DNA from: Lactobacillus paragasseri | Lineage (GTDB): Bacteria > Bacillota > Bacilli > Lactobacillales > Lactobacillaceae | Assembly: GCF_003584685.1 (NCBI RefSeq) | Contig: NZ_AP018549.1 | Span: 1,054,001 to 1,118,000, forward strand | Direction: 5' to 3' | DNA: 64,000 nt | Notes under the pieces: model-generated | Databases searched by the model: none | What the model was told of the DNA's origin: nothing | Seen by the model: only the letters and a program-made list of their open reading frames with translations | Program-made: the position numbers and the translations under genes | In this document: one piece after another, positions 10,037 to 20,200 of the stretch | Numbering within the stretch: position 1 is the first letter of the stretch | How the letters are laid out: each line of letters begins with the position of its first letter

Positions 10037-11020
10037 CTCCGATATTATAAAATTCAGCAGCTTTTAGTAGAAATTCTTTCATAAACGGCAAAGAAAATGA
10101 AACCTTTCCGTATCCCGCTTCAATAATAACTTGACTGTCAATCAAACGCTGACGATATTGTGAGACATAATTAGAACTTTTATTCATTTGTTTTCTAATA
10201 TGACTTATTTCAACAACATCATTATCGCTTTTTGCCATAATCATTAAGAATTTTTGATCAGTTGGAGATAATTCAGAAATAATTTTTGTATAGGCATTCT
10301 TATAAAGATCATTTTTAAACAAAGGCAGAATGTCATCTATATCACTTTCAGTTATGTGATCAGTTGCATGCTTCCAAACATAGTATCCCAAATCTTGGAA
10401 TGCATAAGCATAGCCTTTAGTTAATTTTGTCATTCTCATTAAATTGGCTTCACTGATTTTTTTATTTGCACGTTCAAATGCCTTTTGATAACGGAATTGA
10501 ATATCAAAAGCGTCTAACGGTCCTAACGGAATTCGTCCACTTCTCAGAAGAAAAGTTAAAACGTCATTATTTTGAAGTTCTGATACATTTTTAGGTAATC
10601 CAGTCATCATAATGTTAATAGGATATTCTTTTAAGACCATTATTTGGTAAATAGATGCTAGATTTACTATTTCTGGTGTTTCTTTTACTTCATCAATAGT
10701 ATTTAAAGCCTTTTTTATTTTACTGCCGGCTTCTCGGTAGATAATTTGAATTAGAGTCTCTAAAAGATCGTTTGTCATAGCTAAATAAACAATAATCCAA
10801 TTATCCTTTTTTACTAAATTAGAAGTAATGTCAGCTAAAAGAGAAGTCTTTCCCACACCCCGCATACCATAAAATCATCGAAGTTTGATAAGGACCTGTC
10901 CCGTCTTCAAGAGATTCGACGATGTTCTCAACTAACTTGTCTCTTCCCAAATATATTTGCGGAACTTTACCAAAGTTAGGATCAAATGTTTTTTTAGTTT
11001 CGTATTTCTCACCTCTATTT
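10032..11020 (-). pseudogene. Frameshifted AAA-type ATPase with C-terminal winged helix
   Basis: An intact frame runs from 10865 to 10032 (277 aa) and begins inside the Walker A loop (GMRGVGKTSLL). The missing N terminus is readable upstream in another frame, about 10868-11005: FDPNFGKVPQIYLGRDKLVE followed by NIVESLEDGTGPYQTSMI. One extra T in the run at about 10871-10874 breaks the join; removing it gives TSMIYGMRGVGKTSLL. Upstream no start codon is in frame, and a second one-base change in an A7 run (10988-10994) would be needed to connect to a GTG. The C terminus (residues about 210-277) looks like a winged helix. The family is common in lactobacilli and of unknown role. It could be a true pseudogene or residual sequencing error. 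Confidence 0.7.
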
Positions 11021-11038
11021 TAGATCTCTTTAGATCTA
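11021..11038. promoter_or_regulatory. Perfect inverted repeat upstream of the ATPase pseudogene
   Basis: TAGATCT-N4-AGATCTA, 7-bp perfect arms, at the 5' side of the ATPase locus. It could be an operator or a small hairpin; nothing in the sequence says which. Confidence 0.3.
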
Positions 11039-11150
11039 ATTACATAATAAAAAGCAAGATATTACACTTGCTAAAATAAAATCTAAACTATTTATTACAT
11101 TGCTTCTCTTATATTATGAAATACTTTTAATATCTAATTTTCTACAAAGA

Positions 11151-11184
11151 AAAAACTCTGCCAAAATCAATTAGCAGAGTTTTC
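11151..11184 (-). terminator. Terminator after brnQ
   Basis: Arms AAAAACTCTGC / GCAGAGTTTT with a 12-nt loop, directly after the brnQ stop codon, followed by a T-rich tail on the minus strand. Confidence 0.8.
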
Positions 11185-11186
11185 CT

Positions 11187-12566
11187 TTAATCTTCTTCTA
11201 AAGTTGAAGCTAATTTTTTATTTTTAACAAAATGAACAACTAATCCAATTGCCAAACCAACTAAAGCTGGCACAAGCCATGAAAGCCCCATGTTAGCTAA
11301 GGGTAAATGGTTTCTTACAGAAGCTACTGCTAAACCAAATGAGCTTTGACTGACAACACTTGGAAAGGCTACAACCATATCGCCCAAGGCCGGAACAACT
11401 GTAAAGACGATTACAAAGAAATATACAACTCCATCAGTCTTAAACAATGGTGAGCAGACAGACAATAAAATTAATACCATTGATAATGGGTATAAGAACA
11501 TCAGCATCGGAGTTGACCATGCAATGATTGTATCTAAACCAAAGTTAGCAGCTAAGAATGAAGCTAAACAGCTAAGTGCTAGCCAAGCGTGGTAGCTAAC
11601 TTGTGGGAAGTGTTTGTGGAAGTCTTGCGCAAAAGCAGCAACTAAACCAACAGCAGTGGTCAAGCAAGTAACAGTTAATAAAAATGCAAGTAAAGCTTGA
11701 CCGAAGACACCGCCATAAACATTAACGATTTGGTTAAATGCAACACCACCGTTGTCTGAAACTTTAAAGCGGCCTAATGACATTGCACCCATTAAGATCA
11801 ATAATAAGTAGATAAAACCGATAGCTAGTACAGCTAACAAACCAGACTTAGCAACAACTTTTGAAACACTTTTAGCATTCTTTTGTCCCATTCCGCGTAC
11901 TGCTGTAACAACAGTAACACCGAAGGCTAGTCCTGCCAAAGCATCCATTGTATTGTATCCTTCTAAGAATCCGTTCACTAAAGCGCCATGCTTGTAAGCA
12001 GCAGTTACAGCTGCGGTTTGCGGGTTACCTAATGGACGAGCAAAAGCTACAAGGAATACTAAGAATAGTAGAGATAAAAATAGTGGGTTTAATACTTTAC
12101 CAACATTAGATAAGATGTTGTTTTGATGGTAAGAAAAACCAAAAGCTGCTAAGAAAAACAAAGCAGAAAAGATTAATAAGGCTGTTCCTTGCATATTTTT
12201 AGGAACAAATGGTGCAATCCCAACTGTAAATGAAACAGTTGCAGTTCTCGGTGTACCAAATAAAGGACCAATTGTAGCATGGATCAAGACCATAAATACA
12301 ACTGCAAAACCAGCACCTAGCGGTTTTCCGATATCATAAACGCCATCAGCATGCGTAATTGCAACAGCTAAAACGGATAATAAAGGCAGTAATACACCCG
12401 TGATTAAAAATCCAACTGCGGCTGTACCCCAATTTGCTCCAGCGAGTTGTCCCAAGTGCAATGGGAAAATCAAGTTACCAGCCCCAAAGAATAAACCGAA
12501 TAGCAAGGAAGCGACCACTAAATAATCCTTCCATGTTAATTTTCGTGATGTATGATCTGTCATCAT
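11187..12566 (-). CDS. brnQ: Branched-chain amino acid transporter BrnQ (LIVCS family)
   Basis: Cation-coupled importer of leucine, isoleucine and valine in the cell membrane. About twelve hydrophobic segments span the protein and the N terminus has the family signature SLLFGLFFGAGNLIFPLHLG. The frame can be opened further upstream at a TTG (12581), but that TTG is part of the ribosome binding site GGAGGG (12574-12579). The ATG at 12566 sits 7 nt after it and a second ATG follows at once, so I place the start at 12566. Expression is controlled by a T-box leader, so the importer should rise when the matching tRNA is uncharged. Confidence 0.93.
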   Translation of the reverse strand: MMTDHTSRKLTWKDYLVVASLLFGLFFGAGNLIFPLHLGQLAGANWGTAAVGFLITGVLLPLLSVLAVAITHADGVYDIGKPLGAGFAVVFMVLIHATIGPLFGTPRTATVSFTVGIAPFVPKNMQGTALLIFSALFFLAAFGFSYHQNNILSNVGKVLNPLFLSLLFLVFLVAFARPLGNPQTAAVTAAYKHGALVNGFLEGYNTMDALAGLAFGVTVVTAVRGMGQKNAKSVSKVVAKSGLLAVLAIGFIYLLLILMGAMSLGRFKVSDNGGVAFNQIVNVYGGVFGQALLAFLLTVTCLTTAVGLVAAFAQDFHKHFPQVSYHAWLALSCLASFLAANFGLDTIIAWSTPMLMFLYPLSMVLILLSVCSPLFKTDGVVYFFVIVFTVVPALGDMVVAFPSVVSQSSFGLAVASVRNHLPLANMGLSWLVPALVGLAIGLVVHFVKNKKLASTLEED

Positions 12567-12597
12567 ATTCTTTCCCTCCAAAAAATATCTCTGAATA

Positions 12598-12889
12598 CAA
12601 AAAAGCCCCTCAACTAAATTACTTAGTTGAGGGACGCTTCAGCGTGGTACCACCCTTTGTTCGTATTGCTATCACTAGTAATACCTTTCACGTGCAGTCA
12701 ATTACTTGACGATACGTAGGCACTATAATGGGTGCTCCCACTTCTTCTCACTTAAAATTAAGAATCAGAACTCGAAAGTGATTTTCACTTAATCTTACAA
12801 TTTATCTCCTCACACCTAACGAGATTCGCTGAAAATTAAGATTATGCTACTCTTCTTTCTCTTTGTTTTCAGATTAATTAAATTTGTTA
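12598..12889 (-). promoter_or_regulatory. T-box leader of brnQ, probably tRNA-Ile responsive
   Basis: On the minus strand the conserved T-box AGGGTGGTACCACG is at 12643-12656. It is followed by a terminator hairpin at 12599-12635 (CCCTCAACTAA / TTAGTTGAGGGG plus T run). Stem I elements AGTA and GGTGTGAG lie upstream. The likely specifier loop GTGAAAATCACTTTC places codon ATC (Ile) at 12780-12782, followed by A as is usual. The UGGU bulge would pair with an A73 acceptor end, consistent with tRNA-Ile. Uncharged tRNA binding would favour the antiterminator and brnQ transcription. The T-box is clear; the specifier is inferred from position. Confidence 0.92.
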
Positions 12890-12895
12890 ATAATC

Positions 12896-12923
12896 ATTTT
12901 AATATAAACATCATAAATGTCAA
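12896..12923 (-). promoter_or_regulatory. Promoter of the T-box/brnQ transcript
   Basis: TTGACA (12918-12923), a 16-bp spacer, and TAAAAT (12896-12901) on the minus strand. The start point would be near 12889, just upstream of stem I. Confidence 0.65.
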
Positions 12924-13024
12924 CAGTTTTTTATAAATTTGTTTTTTGCTTATTCAATATTCATTATTTAAAAATAAACCATTTTTTAAATCTTCAATGA
13001 TCAGCCAGTTTCTTTTCAACTAAA

Positions 13025-13771
13025 TTACTTAACCGTATTATCACCAGATAAAGTACTTAAAATAATAGTACCAGCATTATTTGTACTATCTCCTTCGGCA
13101 GCTGCTTCATTTTTTCCGAATAACGAATTATCTCCACTTAAAGTACTTAGTTGATATTGAGCAGCTTTTACATCTTCAACTAAGTTATCGCCCGAAGTAG
13201 TTGAAGCCTTAAATTGATCAAGGACTAAACTATTTTTCAGTGTAAAATCGCCACTTACTAGTTGGGCTTTTCCTTGTTTTACTGTAACTTCTTTGAGATT
13301 AATATCTCCAGAGGTTGTGGTTAATTTAACTTCGTCAGTTTGTACTGTTCTTAGACTTACATCTCCGCTTACAACAGAGATAACTAAAGAATCAAGATTT
13401 AAACTCTTAAAATCTGTATCACCACTTACTGAAGAAACTTTTACCGCACCTAATTGATGACCATCAGGAACTGTAACAACTAAAGCACCACTATCGCTTT
13501 GACTAACTATATTTACTTCAATAAAATCTTTTCTCCAAAACTTTCCGTGCTTACGCTCTACTCTCGGTTCTTCAATTTCAAGTGTATCATCTTTAAGCTC
13601 AACGCTCGGCTTTTCATCTTCAGATCCACAATAGTGAACTTCAAACTTATTACCAGTTTCAACTTTAAGATCAAGATCAATTAAATCAAGATTCAAATTA
13701 TTAAAACTATCACTGCTTAAAACTTCATCAACAACTTTATCTTTAGTTTCGTCATTTTTATTGAAAAACAT
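13025..13771 (-). CDS. DUF4097-family beta-strand repeat protein
   Basis: A 248-aa protein whose C-terminal two thirds is a run of short beta repeats with the pattern LxxxSGDxxL (for example VSGDTDFKSL, VSGDVSLRTV, TSGDINLKEV, LSGDNTVK). This is the repetitive beta-solenoid layout of DUF4097 proteins. There is no signal peptide or membrane segment. An AAAGAGG ribosome binding site lies before the ATG at 13771. DUF4097 proteins often accompany DUF1700 or PspC-type envelope-stress genes, but no such neighbour is seen here. Function unknown. Confidence 0.75.
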   Translation of the reverse strand: MFFNKNDETKDKVVDEVLSSDSFNNLNLDLIDLDLKVETGNKFEVHYCGSEDEKPSVELKDDTLEIEEPRVERKHGKFWRKDFIEVNIVSQSDSGALVVTVPDGHQLGAVKVSSVSGDTDFKSLNLDSLVISVVSGDVSLRTVQTDEVKLTTTSGDINLKEVTVKQGKAQLVSGDFTLKNSLVLDQFKASTTSGDNLVEDVKAAQYQLSTLSGDNSLFGKNEAAAEGDSTNNAGTIILSTLSGDNTVK

Positions 13772-14060
13772 TTTATGTACCTCTTTTTATTATTCATTAA
13801 TTAATCTTATTTGAATTTAATTTTACTATCATAGAGATGCTTTTCAATGAAATTTGACTAAGTGGTTAAAAATTATACCTAACATGCAACAAAAAACAAC
13901 CTAAGCTATTTTTTACTAACTTTATTATCAAACTATTCAACCACTATAAAATACGAAAGCCACATTCTGATAAGGACATTCTTTCTTTACCAAAATGCGG
14001 CTATTATATTTGCATATAAAATAGCCCCAAGCAATATTTCTTGGAGCTACTTTACTAATT
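13772..14060. other. 289-bp gap with terminator-like hairpins
   Basis: No convincing gene. It holds an imperfect inverted repeat at about 13958-14006 (AGCCACATTCTG / CAAAATGCGGCT, two mismatches) and the Nudix terminator described separately. A 67-codon open frame at 13937-14140 overlaps the Nudix gene in another frame and is judged spurious. Confidence 0.5.
14021..14055 (-). terminator. Terminator after the Nudix gene
   Basis: Arms TAGCTCCAAG / CTTGGGGCTA around a short AT loop, ending in TTTT on the minus strand, just past the stop at 14061. Confidence 0.7.
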
Positions 14061-14684
14061 TTATTCAAATTTAGTATCCCAGTCAGGATCATTATTTGCA
14101 TCAAAACACATTGCAATTTGTTCTTTAGTATTTCGTCCAAGTGAAAGTTTAGGTAAATTATCTAAATTAAAATAATCACATGCATCCGTTTCATCATTTG
14201 GCGTAAACTTTCCACTAATTTCCTTACATAAATAAAATATTTTCGTAATATTAGTCGCAATAACAGGCTTATTATGATGATTCCGATCTTGCACTGCAAT
14301 AATCTTAATCGGTTCTACTATTCTTCCCGCTTCTTCACGAGCTTCTTTAACGCAATTTTGAGCAGTAGTTTGATCATAATCATTCCAGCCACCAGGCAAT
14401 GACCACTCCTGTGTCTTTTTTTCACGAACAAGCAATATTCTATTATCTTTAAAAATTGCAGCTCGTGTATCAATTTTGGGAGTTTGATAACCTTCATCAC
14501 CTAAAAAAAGAGTCTTAAGTTTCTCTTCCGGAATTCCAGTCCTAGCTGACATCATTTCACCAGCGATTCGACGAATCTCTTCGTAACGTTCTCGATCAAA
14601 AACATCATGTCCATATCTTAATCCAGCTTGAGCCAAACTTTGTAAGTCCATTGCCCAATTTGCAATTTGATCATTTGTCTTCAT
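14061..14684 (-). CDS. Nudix hydrolase with N-terminal helper domain (YjhB-like)
   Basis: Likely hydrolyses a nucleoside-diphosphate derivative. Residues about 1-65 match the N-terminal helical domain found before some Nudix domains (ADP-ribose pyrophosphatase YjhB group). The Nudix box is GGWNDYDQTTAQNCVKEA-REEAG at about 98-120. It keeps the REEAG-type glutamates, but the first conserved Glu is Gln and the Arg of REUXEEXG is Lys, so activity or substrate may differ from the norm. It is 35 bp downstream of the HAD phosphatase gene on the same strand and probably shares its transcript. Confidence 0.85.
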   Translation of the reverse strand: MKTNDQIANWAMDLQSLAQAGLRYGHDVFDRERYEEIRRIAGEMMSARTGIPEEKLKTLFLGDEGYQTPKIDTRAAIFKDNRILLVREKKTQEWSLPGGWNDYDQTTAQNCVKEAREEAGRIVEPIKIIAVQDRNHHNKPVIATNITKIFYLCKEISGKFTPNDETDACDYFNLDNLPKLSLGRNTKEQIAMCFDANNDPDWDTKFE

Positions 14685-14718
14685 TTCTTATTCACCTGAA
14701 AAATTTTTATACTTAAAA

Positions 14719-15318
14719 TTAATGACTAGCAATATAGTCTTGTAACTCACCTAGCTTGTCAATTTTAAAAGTAAAAGCTTGCATGCCCAATTTCTTTGCT
14801 GCATCAGTGTTTGCTTTCAAATCATCAATAAATAAACTTTCTTCTGGCTTTAAAATATACCGAGCAATTAATTTCTCATAAATCCTTCTATCTGGCTTCA
14901 TTAACTTCTCTTGAGCAGAGAAAACATAACCATCGAAATAATTCCCCATTTCAGAATTCTTGACAAAATTAGCAAATTGCATCCCTGTGTTAGACAAACC
15001 ATAGATCTTATAACCATCTTGACGCAATTTTTCCATGTAGTTAAAAACTGGTTCATAGAAATCAACATTTTCTGGCCAAGTTGCCATAATTTGTTTAACC
15101 TTGCTTTTTAATTGGTCGGGAACACGATCTATAAATATTTCAGTTGCCTCTTTTTCCGTAATCTTGCCAGCATCAATCTCGCTCCACTCTTTAGATTCAA
15201 AAATTGTCTTTCTCAATAAATCGTGGTCTGCTGGACTTAACTCATAATGATTCAAAATTTCATCGGGATTATAATTCATGATGACATTTCCAAAATCAAA
15301 GATAATATTTTTAAGCAT
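14719..15318 (-). CDS. HAD-superfamily hydrolase (YihX-like)
   Basis: A phosphatase of the haloacid dehalogenase superfamily, close in form to the YihX sugar-phosphate phosphatases. Motif I is IFDFGNVIMNYN with the nucleophile Asp at residue 8; the usual second Asp is replaced by Asn, as in YihX (DLGN). Motif II is YGLSNTG (about 109), motif III the Lys of KPDRRIYEKL (about 140) and motif IV LFIDDLKANTDAAKKLGM (about 160-177). An alpha-helical cap is inserted after motif I. The 199-aa length is normal. It probably forms a two-gene unit with the Nudix gene. Confidence 0.85.
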   Translation of the reverse strand: MLKNIIFDFGNVIMNYNPDEILNHYELSPADHDLLRKTIFESKEWSEIDAGKITEKEATEIFIDRVPDQLKSKVKQIMATWPENVDFYEPVFNYMEKLRQDGYKIYGLSNTGMQFANFVKNSEMGNYFDGYVFSAQEKLMKPDRRIYEKLIARYILKPEESLFIDDLKANTDAAKKLGMQAFTFKIDKLGELQDYIASH

Positions 15319-15417
15319 TAACTTACCTTCTATTTTTAAAATCTATAATTAAAATATGCGCTTTTTAATAAAATCTTGCAAGGAAATGCAAAATTAATTA
15401 TATAGATCTATAATCTT

Positions 15418-17151
15418 TTATTTTTTATTACCTTTACTAAGCATAAATATCAAAGTTAATAACCCCGTAATAATATCAATGAGTTTATTAACGGTTTGCG
15501 AAGAATTCAATTTGTCAGAACTATCCATAATTGTTGGCTTTATTTGCTTAAACTGCTCTCTTGTTTGACGTAATTTTTCATATTCTTCATCTAGATCTGA
15601 ACTTTCTTGATTATCTTGGTTATCGCTTGATTTTTTACTTAATCCAATAGTAAATATCTGAGGTAGAACACTTTCTTTAAAGTATTGTCTTTCACTATTT
15701 TCGTTAAAGTCATCAAATACAACCCTATATCCTTGCTCTTTCAATACTTTCAATGGAATTTCAGTACTATATAAATCATTAATTGATTCTCCAACGCGCC
15801 CAGAAAGTTTTCCGGAAGAAGTAATAGAGTGGCCATGATCATCTATATCGATAAAATTAATAATTGCTGTCTGAACATCACTATCATCTGTCAAATTAGT
15901 TTGTTGGCCAATATCTTTATGATTTACTGCAGCTTGAGAATCTGATTCATGATCGTGATTTAGATTAATATATAAAGTATCGTCATTATTGTTTATCTTT
16001 TCATAGATTACAGTTAAATCTTGTCCTGGATTTGCTGGAGTTACTGTAGCTAAAGTTGCTTGATAGCCGCTTACTTTCGGCACATTTTGATCATTTCTAA
16101 CTTTACTTGCATCATTAGAGTCCGATTCAAATTGAGGCGTTGGTGCACCTTGAATAGCAGCTCCCGCTTCATCAACTGGAATCAAATGACCATTAGGGTG
16201 GTATTGAACTGTAATGGTTTGATCATCTAAAGTTACAGATTTTTGATTAATGAAATCTAAATCTGCATGATATCCCTGAACTATGGGAATTTTAACTTCT
16301 TGATATCTTTCCTCATCTGCACGCCAAGTTTTATCATAAACACCATTAGGAATTACCTTTTTGACTATATTATTGACTGTAATTGTTCGAAACCAGTTAA
16401 TTGTTTGAATGACTGTCTTTGGCGGATTCGGGCATCCCTCAAAATTAACAATCAGCTTACTCTTTCTGTGATATAAAGATGGATCAACCCAGTCTACAGG
16501 ATTATTTATGTTTACAGCTTCAACAGCAGATATAAAAGTGATAATAAAAATTGGACAGTAATCATTTGAACTTCCAAAAAATTGCACATCTCCGTTATGA
16601 TTAAAGCCATTAGCCACTAGCTTATAACCTTGTTCTTCAAAGTGCTTGATTTTAAATTGAGGATCATAATTAATTGGTGTATTTGCTAAACCCGAAATAG
16701 TATCTTCGGTTAATAATTGATTATTAGTAGTTAGATCCACGTACCGGATTTTTGCTTTTTGCATTGTATTAGTTGGTTTCATATTGAGTTTAAAAGTAAC
16801 TATATATTCTTTATTTAAATCATTAGGTGTTACCTTTTCTCCACCAACCACTACTCGATCAGGAATATAGCCTGGAAGTGTTGGAGTACCAATTAATTGC
16901 ATGCTCTTTTCTTTTGGCTGAAAGCCACGATCCTCAATTACTTTGCCACTTTTTTTATTAACGACATAGACATGACTAAAACTTACCCTCGTCACATTAT
17001 CTTGAGGATTTCGGCTAGCAGCCCCTACATAATGAACAGTTTGCGTAATTGTTTTTAATAGTTTTTCTTCAGTAAAACCATATCCAGGATGATTTGCATC
17101 GACCACCACATGTTCATCTATATTTTCATTCTGATTAAACTTATCATCCAT
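15418..17151 (-). CDS. MucBP-type protein without signal peptide or LPxTG
   Basis: 577 aa made of mucin-binding-like beta modules (for example IRYVDLTTNNQLLTEDTI at about 135 and AIINFIDIDDHGHSIT at about 425). It begins MDDKFNQNENIDEH with no hydrophobic export signal. An AGAGG site lies 6 nt before the ATG, so the start is well supported. The C terminus has a charged coiled segment (about 515-545), then a hydrophobic stretch (LIDIITGLLTLIFMLS), then KGNKK. That could be a membrane tail or amphipathic anchor. A clear paralog lies at 28143-29969, on the other side of the two adhesins. How it would reach the surface, or whether it stays inside, is unknown. Confidence 0.75.
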   Translation of the reverse strand: MDDKFNQNENIDEHVVVDANHPGYGFTEEKLLKTITQTVHYVGAASRNPQDNVTRVSFSHVYVVNKKSGKVIEDRGFQPKEKSMQLIGTPTLPGYIPDRVVVGGEKVTPNDLNKEYIVTFKLNMKPTNTMQKAKIRYVDLTTNNQLLTEDTISGLANTPINYDPQFKIKHFEEQGYKLVANGFNHNGDVQFFGSSNDYCPIFIITFISAVEAVNINNPVDWVDPSLYHRKSKLIVNFEGCPNPPKTVIQTINWFRTITVNNIVKKVIPNGVYDKTWRADEERYQEVKIPIVQGYHADLDFINQKSVTLDDQTITVQYHPNGHLIPVDEAGAAIQGAPTPQFESDSNDASKVRNDQNVPKVSGYQATLATVTPANPGQDLTVIYEKINNNDDTLYINLNHDHESDSQAAVNHKDIGQQTNLTDDSDVQTAIINFIDIDDHGHSITSSGKLSGRVGESINDLYSTEIPLKVLKEQGYRVVFDDFNENSERQYFKESVLPQIFTIGLSKKSSDNQDNQESSDLDEEYEKLRQTREQFKQIKPTIMDSSDKLNSSQTVNKLIDIITGLLTLIFMLSKGNKK

Positions 17152-17210
17152 CTTTAACCTCTATATATAAATAAAAAGTATCTTATAGTTTAATTTTAGC
17201 ACTCACAAAA

Positions 17211-17245
17211 GAAAAAGGGACTGACTTAAAGTCGGTCTCTTTTCT
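17211..17245 (-). terminator. Terminator after the proline-repeat adhesin
   Basis: Arms GAGACCGACTT / AAGTCAGTCCC flanked by T-rich sequence, 13 bp after the stop at 17258. It ends the two-adhesin transcript. Confidence 0.75.
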
Positions 17246-17257
17246 CTTTAGTGTAGT

Positions 17258-20200
17258 TTATCTTGCATTTTTTCTCTTCTTAACACCGGCTAAACCAATT
17301 AATCCTATTGATAAAGCCACAGAACCAATCACTTCATCATTAATTGATTGTTGAGTGTTACTACTTGTTTGTGGCAATTCTTTACTTGAATTTACTGTTC
17401 TATTTTTAGTATTCTTAGTTGAATCTTTTGAGGATTCAAGAGTGTTAGTTTTCTCATTGACTAAAGGACTATTTCTTCTAGCCAAAGGTGAAAAACTTGT
17501 CTTATCTAAAACAGCCTTTGGTTTTGATAAATTTTCTTCCTTAATTGATTCACTTTGGTTCTTTGAAGTATCTGCTGTTGTTTGATGAATCAATTTTACA
17601 GATTCTGTTGGCTTGACATCACTTGTTTTATCAGGCTTGCTTGATTCATTCGACTTGTCAGACTTATTCGGCACTTCTGGTTTATTAGGTTTAGTTGGTT
17701 GACTTGGCTTGTCCGGCTTATTCGGTGTTTCCGGTTTATCTGGCTTACTTGGTTCACTCGGCTTGTCGGGTTTATTTGGTGTTTCCGGTTTAGCCGGTTT
17801 ACTTGGTTCACTCGGCTTGTCGGGTTTATTTGGTGTTTCCGGTTTAGTCGGTTTACTTGGTTCACTCGGCTTGTCGGGTTTATTTGGTGTTTCCGGTTTA
17901 GTCGGTTTACTTGGTTCACTCGGCTTGTCGGGTTTATTTGGTGTTTCCGGTTTAGTCGGTTTACTTGGCTCACTCGGCTTGTCGGGTTTATTTGGTATTT
18001 CCGGTTTAGTCGGTTTACTTGGTTCACTCGGCTTGTCGGGTTTATTTGGTGTTTCTGGTTTAGTCGGTTTACTTGGCTCACTCGGCTTGTCGGGTTTATT
18101 TGGTGTTTCCGGTTTAGTCGGTTTACTTGGCTCACTCGGCTTGTCGGGTTTATTTGGCGTTTCCGGTTTAGTCGGTTTACTTGGTTCACTCGGCTTGTCG
18201 GGTTTATTTGGTGTTTCTGGTTTATCTGGCTTACTTGGTTTACTTGGCTTGTCAGGGTTCTTAGTAGTACCACTATAAATAACTTGGATCTCTTGATCTT
18301 TAGTATTTGCATCTACTGTTTTCTCTGGAATAACAGCATAGTTAACATGCTCAAACCCTAATGATGCAGGATCTTTTGAAATTACTTTTTCAAAATAATT
18401 ACTACCAATTGCTTTCCATGCATGAGTACCATCCTGAGTATCAATAGTACCATCCTGAGTATCAATAGCACCATCATTATTAATACTATAGCCGACAACA
18501 CCGGTGACTAAATCTTTCACTGGAAAACGAACAAAACTTGCACTTTGTACATAGCTAGTTTTGCCATCAGGCGAGCCTTTAACAGGATTTCCCTTATCAT
18601 CAACATAAGTAATATTTCTAGAAACGCTCTTATTTTCTTGTTTTTCTTTCTTTAAAACATGTCTAAATTTGACATAAAATATTTGTTCTTGATTACCAAA
18701 TTTAAGATTTTGACCGTTAGTATCATCACTAACTAATTCATAATGTTGAGCTTCTAGAGCTTTGATATCATTTGCAGTTGAATATCCAGCATCAGCTCCA
18801 CTTAATCCAGTTAAATCTTTACTTAAGATATTTTTGTTATTTTCATCTAAATCCTGGAAAACAACAAGAATAGTTCGATCTAACTGTTGTCCTGAAGAAG
18901 AATTGCCATTTGCAATATTTTGCGGTTTTAAGTTAGTTGGTTGATTTACAACAGATACATTAAGAGTATACGCTGCAGGGCCTAACAACTCATCACTAGG
19001 ATCTTCATCATTTTTCACATCAATCCAAGTAGCAAGATTATTCTTCATAAAGTTCATCAGCCCAGGATTATCAATCATAATCCCTTTATATAAAATAGGA
19101 TAAGCATTATTTAAATCATTATTAAGTACTTCATATTTGTTTGAATCTTGATAAGTTTGTATCTTATCTTGTTCTGGTTTAGTAATATTAGCTGGCTTTG
19201 AGACATTAACACCAGATTTAGTAATTTCAGAAACAAAAGAAATTGGTAAAGAATATATTTGGCCTAACTTAGCTCCATTAACAGTAATGTGATATGTACG
19301 TGAGAGCATTAATTGATCCCCTGAGTATTTTGACCCATCAGCCCTCATAACTGTGCTATACGCTTTTTCGGAATTATCATTATGGGTAACAGCAATTGAA
19401 ATATCATTTTCTGGTATTTTATTTATACTAAAACCAACATTTGAATTATCTTGAGCAATTTGATCTAAATTGTTAGTTGACTTTAACTGTGCAAAAGCAC
19501 TTTCAATCTGTTCCTTAATATCATCGTCGCTTGCATAATTAGAATCAAAGTAAGGATTGTTACTTAAGGTATAAACAGTTACTGTAGCACTATTGCCAAA
19601 ATTCTTAGAAAAATATACAATTCCATCTAATCCAAGTGCAGATTTATCGTTTACAGTAAATGAGCCATCAGGATAAACAGTCCATACTCTAGAATTTTTG
19701 CCAGTACTTCTTCCTTGAATCCAAGTATTTTCTCCAACACGTTGAATAACTGAACCATTACTTTCTTGCGGAATGTATTTAACAGGAACGCTTAGTCCAG
19801 AAGTAAACTTATAAGCACCATCACCAATAACTAAATCATCTTGAGCACTATAACTGGTTGGACCATTCTTTTCATGAGAATAACCGACCGTACTAATAGC
19901 ACGCTGAATTAAAGAATATTGCTTTAAATCAAGATTAAGAAGTACGGTACCATATTTTTGAATATGGTCATTAAAACTTAACCGGTAAAATTCGTTAGGA
20001 ATATTTCCTACTGTCGCAATACTCCCTATTGTATCCGTCTTTCCTGCATTGTCTTTAATGGTTACTGGTGTATTTTTCTCTGCTAAACCATCACTATATG
20101 TTTTTTGTTGTCCAGATTGTAATGGTAATCCTAAGTCAATATCAATATAATCACCAGGATTAATGTTCTTAGTATTCTTTATTTGTAATCCTAAATTTAA

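Noticed and set aside
11187-12581. brnQ start at the TTG at 12581
   Set aside because: That TTG overlaps the GGAGGG ribosome site; the ATG at 12566 has ideal spacing.
13937-14140. 67-codon minus-strand ORF
   Set aside because: It overlaps the Nudix gene and its terminator, has no ribosome site and no recognisable sequence.
17700-18245. Regular short repeats that could be taken for a CRISPR array
   Set aside because: There are no unique spacers; units are contiguous, in frame and code for the proline-rich stalk.
17596-18361. Long open frames on both strands across the stalk repeats (238, 220 and 189 codons)
   Set aside because: They arise because a 54-bp unit without stops in other frames is repeated; composition is biased and the LPxTG adhesin frame explains the region.
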